From: GCA-2705995 sp048267965
Lineage (GTDB): Bacteria > Bacteroidota > Bacteroidia > Flavobacteriales_G > Salibacteraceae
Direction of reading: 5' to 3'
NCBI GenBank assembly: GCA_048267965.1
Contig: JBLWWK010000001.1
Location: 558,001-622,000, forward strand
DNA length: 64,000 nt
The notes below the pieces were generated by a model that made no database searches, was not told the DNA's origin, and was given only the letters and a program-made list of their open reading frames with translations. The translations under genes and the position numbers were made by a program. This document shows positions 16,682 through 25,196 of this stretch, piece after piece; position 1 is the stretch's first letter, and each line of letters opens with the position of its first letter.

Positions 16682-17794
16682 TTAATGAGACGTGTAGTTA
16701 ACGCGTTGATAGGCCCATTTTTTTTCGTGGAGTGCTAATTTCCCGAAATAAACACCATCATTTAATTGAGTCAAAGAAGTTACTTCGTTTCCTGTAACCA
16801 TTAACTCACTGTGCATCACCTCAAATTGGTGATTGAGTAGTTCTAGGTATACGCTGCGGTTGGTTACTACTTTATTCGAAAGAGTGCTTTTGGTAATTTT
16901 ACGAACGTAGCATTGGTTGTTAGAGTCGTAAAGAATTATAGAAGTAACAGATGATTCTCCTATCCCCAAAAAAGAGTTTGGAAAAGAAGAGTTGCTAATG
17001 GTGTGCGTTTCTAGCTTTTTGGTTTCTGGATAGTATGATTTTATAGTGTCAGAAAAAGTGTAGTAATAATCGATTCGATTGAGTGAGGTGTTGTGGGTAA
17101 TAAATATGTTGAACTTCTCATTGGGTAAATGACTAAAGGCTTGTACTGGGTAAGATTTATCTTGTAATTCACCAGAATCTATATTGAAAAACGAATAGGC
17201 ATTTTGGTGGCTGATTAATGAGTCTGAAGCGTTATTGTTGCCCTCATTAAAATTGGCGTAAGCTTTTAAGCCCAACCAGTTATTTACGGAAGGTGCTTGA
17301 ATTGAACCGAACGTATGTGTAGAGTTGGGTTCGTTAGGGGTAGGGGCAGGCACGGGGTAGCTGGCTACTATTTGGTTGTTATGAAGCAATGATATTCGCT
17401 GGTTGTTACAGTTGAAGTAGAGAAGAGAATCGGTTCCTACCACCTTAAAATTAGTAAATGGCCATTTGCTTAGCGTGCTATCTGGTAAAATAAATTGCTG
17501 GGTTACCGATTGGGTAGAAGGCTGGTAATAGATAACTTTTTTAGCAAGTTGGTTAAAAAACACAAGGGTGTGTTCACCATCTTTAGAAAAATCACCGACA
17601 AGGGCTAATTCTGAAAAAACTAAGGGCAATATTTCTGGATGTTCGCTTCCATCTAACTCAAAGCGCTCTTGTAAAACAGATGCCGGTTCTCTAGATGAAT
17701 TCTTTACTGGTTGGCGGCAGTTGTAAAGCGAAAAAGCCAGCATCGCAAATACGAAGCTGACCTTACTAATTTTGTTTGTGCTTAAACTTCTCAT
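16682..17794 (-). CDS. exported lipoprotein, possibly DUF4221/propeller type
   Basis: A 370-residue protein with a short signal and lipobox-like SLYNCRQ (Cys near residue 26). The mature part alternates short beta strands (VFFNQLAKKVIYYQPSTQS, LLYFNCNNQRISLLHNNQ), reminiscent of the DUF4221/6-bladed propeller lipoproteins of Bacteroidetes. The family call is tentative because no unmistakable motif is present. It stands alone between two intergenic spacers. The GGTTCCTACC word at 17432-17441 encodes Val-Gly-Thr in FKVVGTDSLL. Confidence 0.6.
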   Translation of the reverse strand: MRSLSTNKISKVSFVFAMLAFSLYNCRQPVKNSSREPASVLQERFELDGSEHPEILPLVFSELALVGDFSKDGEHTLVFFNQLAKKVIYYQPSTQSVTQQFILPDSTLSKWPFTNFKVVGTDSLLYFNCNNQRISLLHNNQIVASYPVPAPTPNEPNSTHTFGSIQAPSVNNWLGLKAYANFNEGNNNASDSLISHQNAYSFFNIDSGELQDKSYPVQAFSHLPNEKFNIFITHNTSLNRIDYYYTFSDTIKSYYPETKKLETHTISNSSFPNSFLGIGESSVTSIILYDSNNQCYVRKITKSTLSNKVVTNRSVYLELLNHQFEVMHSELMVTGNEVTSLTQLNDGVYFGKLALHEKKWAYQRVNYTSH

Positions 17795-17950
17795 AGGGAA
17801 AGTAGTTCTAAATTTCCTTTAAAGATAGAAAAAGCGGTAAAAGCAGTAAAAGCAGGCAAATGGTGGTTTAATTATTAGACTATCAGGTTGTTATCGTTTT
17901 TTTGATGAAAATGTCGAATAACTTGAAAAACTCACAAATTGATGCAGGTA

Positions 17951-18277
17951 TTAATCGAGAGTTGGTTTATTAACTACTTCGTTTTCGTCTACAATTTCAA
18001 GAGCGACTCCACCTGTCCATTTAGCAATTAGGTTGTAAACGGCACAACCAATAAGACCGAAGATAAAACCAAAAAATCCGTATAAAATAGGAGCAAAAAA
18101 CATCATTACGCCAGAAAACATCGGCATCATGCCAGCAGAAAATTCATCGGGCATACTAGAGCCAATTGCACCAAAAAGCAACCCCATTGGGATAAAGATA
18201 ACAGCCGTTAACAAAGCGTAAAAAATAGCAATTACAGTAGCTGTTTTAACCGGGTCTACGCGTTTAATTCTTTTCAT
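17951..18277 (-). CDS. small membrane protein, DUF3566-like
   Basis: A 108-residue protein: basic start (MKRIKRVDPVKTATVIAIFYAL), a first helix, a Gly/Met-rich loop (MPDEFSAGMMPMFSGV), and a second hairpin ending in GCAVYNLIAKWTGGVALEI. This layout resembles the short DUF3566-type membrane proteins, in which the NL.AKW.GG segment is conserved. No function is established. It is divergent from queE with an 81-bp gap. Confidence 0.65.
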   Translation of the reverse strand: MKRIKRVDPVKTATVIAIFYALLTAVIFIPMGLLFGAIGSSMPDEFSAGMMPMFSGVMMFFAPILYGFFGFIFGLIGCAVYNLIAKWTGGVALEIVDENEVVNKPTLD

Positions 18278-18346
18278 AAAGGATAGGTATTTTCGTTTTG
18301 TCCGAATTTAAACACAATAAAATAGAATGTCCAATAAACACTCTTT

Positions 18347-18354
18347 TATCTTTG
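18347..18354 (+). promoter_or_regulatory. -7 box (TATCTTTG) at the queE start codon
   Basis: TATCTTTG fits TAnnTTTG and ends only 4 bp before the queE ATG (18359). A transcript starting 5-7 bases downstream would be leaderless, since no later Met precedes the conserved EQFYTIQGEG motif. Confidence 0.55.
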
Positions 18355-18358
18355 TTTT

Positions 18359-18988
18359 ATGAAATCGTCTTCAGAGTCTACACAGCCGCTACTTTCTATC
18401 CCGATTGTTGAGCAGTTTTACACCATTCAAGGAGAAGGTGCCAATGCTGGAATGCCCGCCTACTTTATTAGAACAGGTGGTTGCGATGTAGGTTGCACTT
18501 GGTGCGATGTAAAAGAGAGTTGGGAAGCAGAAAACCACCCTTCTTCTACCATCGAAGAACTCTGTGATGCTGCTCAAACATCGTTTTGCCCCAATGTGGT
18601 AATTACGGGCGGTGAGCCGTGTATGTATAATCTTGAAGCACTCACCCAACAGCTACAAGAAAAAGGGTTTAACACGTGGTTAGAAACCAGCGGTGCTCAC
18701 CCAATTACAGGTACATGGGATTGGATTGTTTTCTCCCCAAAGAAATTTAAAGAACCTTTAGAAGAAGCCTACAAAAAAGCCCATGAGCTAAAGGTTGTTA
18801 TTGCTAACAAGCACGATTTTAAATGGGCAGAACAACACGCTCAGAAGGTAAACCACAAGGCGCAATTGTTTTTGCAAGTAGAGTGGAGTCGAAGAGAAAA
18901 ATTGATGCCGCTGATAGTCGATTATGTGAAAAATCATCCTCGTTGGCGAATTTCAGTACAATCGCACAAATACATTAACGTTCCTTAA
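18359..18988 (+). CDS. queE: 7-carboxy-7-deazaguanine synthase QueE
   Basis: A 209-residue radical SAM enzyme that converts 6-carboxy-tetrahydropterin to 7-carboxy-7-deazaguanine in queuosine synthesis. Seen: EQFYTIQGEG at the start, the cluster motif CDVGCTWC (the C-x3-C-x2-C type of radical SAM enzymes), the ITGGEP glycine-rich SAM motif and a short QueE-type core ending QSHKYINVP. No other que genes are nearby. The gene is followed within 4 bases by the paired-motif hairpin at 18993-19019. Confidence 0.95.
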   Translation: MKSSSESTQPLLSIPIVEQFYTIQGEGANAGMPAYFIRTGGCDVGCTWCDVKESWEAENHPSSTIEELCDAAQTSFCPNVVITGGEPCMYNLEALTQQLQEKGFNTWLETSGAHPITGTWDWIVFSPKKFKEPLEEAYKKAHELKVVIANKHDFKWAEQHAQKVNHKAQLFLQVEWSRREKLMPLIVDYVKNHPRWRISVQSHKYINVP

Positions 18989-18992
18989 TTTT

Positions 18993-19019
18993 GGTAGGAA
19001 CCCGATTTTGGTTCCTACC
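18993..19019 (+). terminator. hairpin built from two opposed GGTAGGAACC motifs
   Basis: GGTAGGAACC, 7 bases (CGATTTT), then GGTTCCTACC: a perfect 10-bp stem placed 4 bases after the queE stop and followed by GATATTTT. Both arms are exact copies of the over-represented 10-mer of this window. It is a plausible weak terminator. Confidence 0.7.
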
Positions 19020-19039
19020 GATATTTTACACCCAAGAAT

Positions 19040-20959
19040 ATGCAGAAAAACTTTATTTCATTTCTAGCCTTACTGTTTGTTGTGCTGAGTTGCCAAGCAC
19101 AAAAGCAAAATTTTAGAACCGATTCTAGAAAAGCTAAAAAACTAATGGAAGATGCTATTAGTTTTTACAACTTACGCTACTACGAAAAGGCGTTTGATTA
19201 TACGGCTTTAGCGCTGCAAGAAGATAGCAACTTTGTTGATGCGCACATGCTCAGAGGCGAAATGCAAATGGAGTTAAACAATGCCAATGCGGCTGTTGTG
19301 AGCTTTAAAAAAGCCATTAGTTTATTTCCGAACGAATATCCATCGAATTACTATAATGCAGGTAAAGCCTCGTTTACCGTAAACCAATTGCCAGACGCTC
19401 AACAGTATTTTGAGCGTTTTTTGCAGTTTGAAGATGTGCATGAAAAATCGGCAGAACGGGTGAGAAAAATGCTGCAAGAAATTGATTTTCGAAAAGGATT
19501 AATGGAAAATCCATTGCCGTTTAATCCCATTAATTTGGGAGCTGGCGTAAACACGCAGTATTACGAACATTCACCTACCGTAACTACCGATGAGCAAGTA
19601 ATTTTCTTTACTCGAAGGTTTCCAACGGCTGCCAATGGCGGTATGAGAAGCGAAAACGAAGATTTTTTTGTGAGCAAAAAATTAGAAGACGGAACTTGGA
19701 GTGCTTCTAAAAACTTAGGGAATAAAATTAATACACGTTTTAACGAAGGGGCTTCTTGCATCTCTGCCGATGGTCGTTATTTATTTTTCACCTCGTGCGA
19801 TAAACCTGGAGATTTTGGGTCGTGTGATTTGTTTTTGGCGAGAAGAAAAGGCGATTCTTGGGTAGACCCAATCAACCTCGGAAGCACCATCAATACACAT
19901 AATTGGGAGTCTCAACCTTCTTTTAGCTCAGATGGTAGAACGCTCTATTTTGCAAGTAACCGCAGAGGTGGTAAGGGAGGTAGAGATATTTGGGTTACTC
20001 GCATTGGCGAAGATGGGCAATGGACAAAGCCAGAATTGGTTCCTATTAACACAGCAAAAGACGATCAATCGCCCTTTATTCACCCGAACGGAAGGCGTTT
20101 TTATTTTTCTTCGAATGGCTTGCCAGGTATGGGATCTAGCGATTTATACTACGTAGATATAGATATTGACGGAAACTGGGGAGAACCGCAAAACATGGGC
20201 TATCCGATTAACACAGGCGGAAGCGAAGTGAGCTTAATTGTTTCTTCAGATGGTAAAACGGCCTATTATTCTAGCGATATGGAAGGCGGTTACGGAAAAT
20301 GGGATTTATATCAGTTTGAAATGCCAAGAGCATTGCGCCCCACACCGGTAACTTACGCCAAAGGGAAAGTGTACGATAGCGAAACCAAAAAGCCATTAGG
20401 GGCACATTTTGAGATAATTTCTACTCGAAACGGGAAAAAAATTATCGAAGCAACATCTGATCCTGAAACGGGGGAATTTATGGTGGTAATTCCTACTTCG
20501 CAACAATACGCTTTAAACGCATCATCGATTGGTTATCTGTTTTTTTCTGAAGGTTTTAACTTTACCACGGAGGCCGATGCGCTGTATTTTGATGTGCCAC
20601 TGCAACCCATCGAGATTGGTAAAAAAGTGGTGTTGAAAAACATTTTCTTCGAAACGGCCAAGTATAATTTAATGCCAGAATCTGAAGCTGAACTTACCAA
20701 ACTGGTGCAATTTTTAGAGAAAAACAAAGCGCTAAAAGTTGAAATTGGCGGCCATACAGATAACGTAGGAACCCAAGCTTACAACCAAGATTTGTCTGAA
20801 AACAGAGCTAAATCGGTTTACACCTACTTAATAGAAAAAGGAATTGATGCCGGCCGATTAAGCTACAAGGGCTACAATTTTAGTGAGCCCATTGCGCCTA
20901 ACACTACCGAAGAAGGAAGAGCTCAAAACCGTAGAACGGAGTTTAAAATTATTGAATAA
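19040..20959 (+). CDS. PorE-like OmpA-family lipoprotein (TPR-PD40-CRD-OmpA)
   Basis: A 639-residue exported protein with lipobox VVLSCQAQ (Cys near 17), then TPR repeats (about 30-150), a PD40-type beta-propeller (about 165-435, repeats such as GRYLFFTSCDKPGDFGSCDL and GRTLYFASNRRGGKGGRDIW), a carboxypeptidase-regulatory-like domain (about 440-525), and a peptidoglycan-binding OmpA domain (GGHTDNVGT ... LSENRAKSVYTYL). This order is that of PorE, the T9SS lipoprotein that binds peptidoglycan. Bacteroidetes carry several paralogues of the same plan, so true PorE identity is not shown. Its end overlaps the convergent T9SS cargo gene by 11 bp. Confidence 0.85.
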   Translation: MQKNFISFLALLFVVLSCQAQKQNFRTDSRKAKKLMEDAISFYNLRYYEKAFDYTALALQEDSNFVDAHMLRGEMQMELNNANAAVVSFKKAISLFPNEYPSNYYNAGKASFTVNQLPDAQQYFERFLQFEDVHEKSAERVRKMLQEIDFRKGLMENPLPFNPINLGAGVNTQYYEHSPTVTTDEQVIFFTRRFPTAANGGMRSENEDFFVSKKLEDGTWSASKNLGNKINTRFNEGASCISADGRYLFFTSCDKPGDFGSCDLFLARRKGDSWVDPINLGSTINTHNWESQPSFSSDGRTLYFASNRRGGKGGRDIWVTRIGEDGQWTKPELVPINTAKDDQSPFIHPNGRRFYFSSNGLPGMGSSDLYYVDIDIDGNWGEPQNMGYPINTGGSEVSLIVSSDGKTAYYSSDMEGGYGKWDLYQFEMPRALRPTPVTYAKGKVYDSETKKPLGAHFEIISTRNGKKIIEATSDPETGEFMVVIPTSQQYALNASSIGYLFFSEGFNFTTEADALYFDVPLQPIEIGKKVVLKNIFFETAKYNLMPESEAELTKLVQFLEKNKALKVEIGGHTDNVGTQAYNQDLSENRAKSVYTYLIEKGIDAGRLSYKGYNFSEPIAPNTTEEGRAQNRRTEFKIIE

Positions 20960-22466
20960 TCAGTTTTTCGCGGTGCGTTTTTCGGTAGGAACCGTTTGTG
21001 ATTTCTATTAAATAGACTCCTCGAGATAGAAAATCAGGAATATCAATAAAGAGTTGATTTTCAGATTCTGCAATTACGGTTCCTGCTAGGCTAAGAATTC
21101 TAACCGTTAAGTTGTTGGTAGAAGTAATTTCAGATTGAATGGAAAGTCGTGATCCTACAGAAATGGGGTTAGGGAAAATCGTTAATTGGTTTTCTGGGCT
21201 ATTATCTACAGCCGATAAATAGGTGCTGGTTAAGTCTACAGTTTGCTGATTGGTAAGCGTATGAGTAATAATGTTAGAAAAATCGACTAAACCAAAGGTA
21301 TCGGTTTTCACCAGTAAGATGTCAGAATATTCTGCTTGCCACCCATAGGTGTTGCCAATCATGTAGTAACCAAAATCGGTAAAAACAATCTTTTTGCCGA
21401 ATTCGTCTTTATATTCTGGGCTAGAATGGGTGCTAGCGGGCAAAAAGCCACCGTTAAAATTAGAGAAAGCCACCAACGCATCGGTTTTTGCTAAAATATC
21501 GTGAGTAGTGCCTGCAACAGCAGCTATTGTGTCGAACTTTGAAATGGCGCATCCGTTCAGCGTATTGATTACACTGCCGAGCCAAACATCTTGAAAAGTT
21601 ACTTGTCCGTTTGCAGGGTCTAAGACCCCAACAATAGGGCTAGTTCTATCATCGAACGGATTCTGGCTGGTTCCTACAGTGTGCAGAAAACCATCTAAGC
21701 GAAAGACAAGGTCGTTTAAGAAATCGTTTTGGGTTCTGCCAAAATCTGAACGCCAATTTTCGTTACCGAAAAGGTCTAAACTCACTACAAAACCATTCGA
21801 AATTGAGGTGGTTTCATCGATTAATTCACCGCAGGCAAAAAGGGTAGAATTTTGACTCGTAATTCGATTAAAGTTAGATAGGGTTCCTACCGTGAATTCC
21901 ATTTCTACCTCAAGAGTGGCGGGGTTGAGGGCCACCACCCAGCCTTCTTCAAAACCATTTTTGTGCGTAGTGCCACAAATTACAATGGTTCCATTTTGGG
22001 TTTCTGTAACTCCGTTGGCAACGTCCCAGCCTTCGTAGCCAATTTCTACCGATTTTATAAGGTTTCCGCTGCTATCGGTCTTGGTAATTAACGCGTTGTA
22101 ATCTGTACTGCTTTCGTTGTTGCTGGTTCCTACCGCCCAATAATGAAAATCAGCCGATTCGATGATGGCGTGAAACTGTTCAATCTCACTTTCACCGTAA
22201 GATTTTAACCACTTAGGATTTCCGAAAACATCGGTTTTTAGAATAAAAGCATCGGGTTGTAGCGTGTTAAAACTCGAAGAATTACCAACGATGATTAAGT
22301 TGCTGTCTGAGGTGAAAAACAAATCGTTGGCCACATCAAAATCAGGAGCCGATAAAATTTTGGTAAAAGTAGTGTCTAACGATTGCGCTTCCACTTTTGG
22401 ACTAGTAAATAGAACCAAAATCACGACTATGACAATTCGGTAAACGTTATTGAGTTTGGTACACAT
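20949..22466 (-). CDS. T9SS type A secreted propeller-like protein
   Basis: A 505-residue protein: signal peptide (ending near VEAQ, residue 28), a run of about six similar blades (LIIVGNSSSFNTLQPDAFI, YWAVGTSNNESSTDYNALI, TIVICGTTHKNGFEEGWVV) and a T9SS type A sorting domain (LTIFPNPISVGSRLSIQ ... RGVYLIEITNG ... KLIIQ). The blades resemble those of secreted proteins with D-A-x-I-x-K-x-D strands (DAFILKTDVFGN). It is the last gene of a four-gene operon; its start overlaps the upstream GT-C-like gene by 20 bp. Three exact GGTTCCTACC words are in the gene. Confidence 0.87.
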   Translation of the reverse strand: MCTKLNNVYRIVIVVILVLFTSPKVEAQSLDTTFTKILSAPDFDVANDLFFTSDSNLIIVGNSSSFNTLQPDAFILKTDVFGNPKWLKSYGESEIEQFHAIIESADFHYWAVGTSNNESSTDYNALITKTDSSGNLIKSVEIGYEGWDVANGVTETQNGTIVICGTTHKNGFEEGWVVALNPATLEVEMEFTVGTLSNFNRITSQNSTLFACGELIDETTSISNGFVVSLDLFGNENWRSDFGRTQNDFLNDLVFRLDGFLHTVGTSQNPFDDRTSPIVGVLDPANGQVTFQDVWLGSVINTLNGCAISKFDTIAAVAGTTHDILAKTDALVAFSNFNGGFLPASTHSSPEYKDEFGKKIVFTDFGYYMIGNTYGWQAEYSDILLVKTDTFGLVDFSNIITHTLTNQQTVDLTSTYLSAVDNSPENQLTIFPNPISVGSRLSIQSEITSTNNLTVRILSLAGTVIAESENQLFIDIPDFLSRGVYLIEITNGSYRKTHREKLIIQ

Positions 22467-23922
22467 AATCGTTAAATTTAATCAATTCTAATTCTTGAAC
22501 AGTTTTGGCATCTAAATTCCCCAACGGATCAATTAACCAAGAAACGCCTTTGTTCCGGTATTCTTCTAATTGCTCAGGTTTTATTTGAGAGTTAGGAAGT
22601 GTAAATCCAAAAGATTTTAAATACAATAAACTTCCGTTTCGGGTTAAATCATTTAAGACAATCACGGTGTCGGTTCCGTCAAAATTCAACGATGAAAACA
22701 CTTGATTTTGATCTAAACTATCTAATTGAAACCAAATTTTCGAAAAATCATCTTCTTGCTGAGAAAAGCGTTGTTGGGCCTTGTAAGAACCATAATTCAA
22801 ACTCAAAATGGCCATAACAGCCAAGAGAATCACTTTAAAATAGTGCGCTTTTTTATTCTGGAAGGAACCGAAATTCTGAATAAAATCATTGGTCAAGAAT
22901 AAAAACAGAGGAATGAGATTTAAGAAGTAGTAATCGTGATCTTGAAATTGCTGATAAAAAAAGAGCAAATAAATGAATACGAAAATGGCTGTAATTGTTG
23001 ATTTTAATGGGAAAGAGCGTTTTTTAAGAAAAAAAACTGTCCACGTAATTACAGGAATTAAAAAGTAAAAATGGAAAGCAGTTGGGTAATAATAATGCCT
23101 CCACCAAAAGCGTGAAATATAGTCTTGAACAATGCTTATTTGTTCCCAGTCAAGTTTCCAAATGGGCCTAAATTGGGTTAAGTAATAATCGTTTTGATAA
23201 GTTCCGTTAAACCATTTCACGTAAAAAATCCAACCAAAAAGGAGTAGAAAGGGGAGAATAGATGCTTTTATAAGATTTAGACTCTTTTTTAGCGATCGGT
23301 GGTGAGCAATGTGAATAATTAACCAAGCCACCCAGTGAATTACAAAATAAGCTTTGGTTAGTGCTGCTAAGCAGAAAAAGAGCAACGCCCAAGTAGTTGC
23401 TTGATGAGCATTTTGGAAAGTTTTTCGTAATCCAAAATGCCACCCTATTATTACCAATGAAACGGATGCGCCATCTACTAAAAAGTTGGCAGAATAATAA
23501 GTGAGAACCGTAGATGAATAAACGAGTAATGTACCTAGTAAAGAAGGAAGAAATGCGTTGAACAAGCGCAATGATTTAAAGGCAAAAAGCCCACCTACTG
23601 CAGATAGCGAGATTAAAACCAAGTTAAACCAACTGTGATGAGCACCGAACAAAGCATACAACCAAGAAGTGATGTAGTAGAGCAACGGAAACTCGCTGAT
23701 TCCTTTACCATCAATGCTTAATAAATTGAAGTTTTGAGGTGAAAAAAAGCGAAAACCATGCAAATAATAGTTTTCGATAAAAGCAAGACTATCGGTTTTT
23801 CGAATAAAATGCAATCCGTTAGGATGCATCCATAAATTGGTGAATACTCCGCTCAACCACCAAAATGCGATTAGTAAAACCAAGAAAATTAATTGCTCTT
23901 GAAATGGGGTGAGTTTTTTCAC
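22447..23922 (-). CDS. multi-pass membrane protein, GT-C glycosyltransferase-like
   Basis: A 491-residue inner-membrane protein with about 11 helices and a soluble C-terminal tail of about 90 residues. After helix one there is an extracytoplasmic loop with RKTDSLAFIENYY, and then a PLLYYITSWLYALFG segment typical of GT-39-like enzymes. Sugar and acceptor are unknown. It sits 11 bp after the beta-barrel gene and overlaps the T9SS cargo gene downstream by 20 bp, so it is firmly part of the operon; it may glycosylate an exported product of it (inference). Confidence 0.65.
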   Translation of the reverse strand: MKKLTPFQEQLIFLVLLIAFWWLSGVFTNLWMHPNGLHFIRKTDSLAFIENYYLHGFRFFSPQNFNLLSIDGKGISEFPLLYYITSWLYALFGAHHSWFNLVLISLSAVGGLFAFKSLRLFNAFLPSLLGTLLVYSSTVLTYYSANFLVDGASVSLVIIGWHFGLRKTFQNAHQATTWALLFFCLAALTKAYFVIHWVAWLIIHIAHHRSLKKSLNLIKASILPFLLLFGWIFYVKWFNGTYQNDYYLTQFRPIWKLDWEQISIVQDYISRFWWRHYYYPTAFHFYFLIPVITWTVFFLKKRSFPLKSTITAIFVFIYLLFFYQQFQDHDYYFLNLIPLFLFLTNDFIQNFGSFQNKKAHYFKVILLAVMAILSLNYGSYKAQQRFSQQEDDFSKIWFQLDSLDQNQVFSSLNFDGTDTVIVLNDLTRNGSLLYLKSFGFTLPNSQIKPEQLEEYRNKGVSWLIDPLGNLDAKTVQELELIKFNDYVYQTQ

Positions 23923-23933
23923 GAATTACAGAA

Positions 23934-25196
23934 TTAGAACTTCTTTTGAATCGCAAGAAATAAACTGGTTCCACCAGAAAACATAGGCACTAGTAAACCT
24001 TCGAGGTTATTGGTTGCAGCCATAAAATCGAAGCCAGCATAGGTGATTTGAGTAGAAATACCCAAGTTAAAAATTCCGTAACCACCTAAACCTACGTTTC
24101 CTGCAAGCTCCCAATTGGGTTTAATTTTTCTTCCGTATTGCCCGTAAATGTAGGGAAGCATATTGGCTTTTAGTCGGTATAAAGCGCCCAATTTGTAATA
24201 CGAGCCATCTTGAAATGCAGAAGTGAATTCAACCGCAACACGAGTGGGTAAAAAGTACGTGTAGCTCCCTTGAGTGCCGTCTCCTGTAAAATCATCGATG
24301 ATTGAATCTGGCCGCGCAGCGCTCAAAATACTGTCGTTTAAATCGAATATATCGTCAATGTATACTCCATCGAAAGTGTAAGTTGTGTCAATGGTGTAGT
24401 CTACGCTTTTTTGGTTCCACTGTAGGAACCCGAGATCGGTTACTTCGAAACGAATCGACTGCTTTGAGTTTTCGGTTGCTTTTAAGACTTTCTGGTAGAA
24501 AAAATCAGTAGAAAAGCCCCAGCCGTTGTTGGCTAAAAACTTAACGTTGTCGGTGTCTGATTGCTGTATGGTGAGTGCCCCTTCAGCAGTAATGGAGTTG
24601 CCATCCCACTCTGTAAAAACATCAAAGTCGTCTGTTTTGATCTGTTGGTTCTGTTCTCCGTTTAAAAACGATAAAGAAAAACCAGCCTTGTTAAGAGAAT
24701 CGAGCTGAAAAATAGAGCCTATTTGTAACTGTTGGAAACGACTAAACTCTAAATCGAAATGGTTGAAATTAGCTTTTTTACCAGCGAATGCTGTGTTGCC
24801 AGTTAGGGCAAATTCAGCCATTTGGTTGCTAAAGCGAGCATTGGCTAATTGCCGATCAGAAAATTTCACAAAGAAAGTAGTAGAAGTGTTGGCTTTCTTA
24901 AGAAGAGAGTCGGGCTTAAAAGCCGCATATGCATCAACATCAAAGGTGAAGCCGAGGTTGTTGTAGAAACCTGCACGATTTTTCATGCGATTGATATCAC
25001 GATCACTTATGTGGTTGCCATCTAAAAGTCGGTAGAAAAAGCGATTGGTAAAAACGGTACTGTTTAAACTGTAAAGAGCACGTGTTCCTACCGAAAAACG
25101 AGCAGAATCTAACTCGAAACTTTGCATGCTAATGTATTGAGCTTGAGTTATTGACGAGCAAAACAAAAGCAGAAAAATGAGCCATTTACCTTTCAT
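23934..25196 (-). CDS. outer-membrane beta-barrel protein, DUF5723-like
   Basis: A 420-residue exported protein with a signal peptide (ending TQAQ) and alternating beta strands closing with a terminal aromatic strand (GGTSLFLAIQKKF), the sign of an outer-membrane barrel. The N-terminal segment (NSTVFTNRFFYRLLDGNHIS, FYNNLGFTFDVDAYAAF) looks like DUF5723 proteins. Its start overlaps the upstream lipoprotein gene by 11 bp. The pair of lipoprotein plus barrel is likely a functional outer-membrane unit; the role is unknown. Confidence 0.75.
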   Translation of the reverse strand: MKGKWLIFLLLFCSSITQAQYISMQSFELDSARFSVGTRALYSLNSTVFTNRFFYRLLDGNHISDRDINRMKNRAGFYNNLGFTFDVDAYAAFKPDSLLKKANTSTTFFVKFSDRQLANARFSNQMAEFALTGNTAFAGKKANFNHFDLEFSRFQQLQIGSIFQLDSLNKAGFSLSFLNGEQNQQIKTDDFDVFTEWDGNSITAEGALTIQQSDTDNVKFLANNGWGFSTDFFYQKVLKATENSKQSIRFEVTDLGFLQWNQKSVDYTIDTTYTFDGVYIDDIFDLNDSILSAARPDSIIDDFTGDGTQGSYTYFLPTRVAVEFTSAFQDGSYYKLGALYRLKANMLPYIYGQYGRKIKPNWELAGNVGLGGYGIFNLGISTQITYAGFDFMAATNNLEGLLVPMFSGGTSLFLAIQKKF

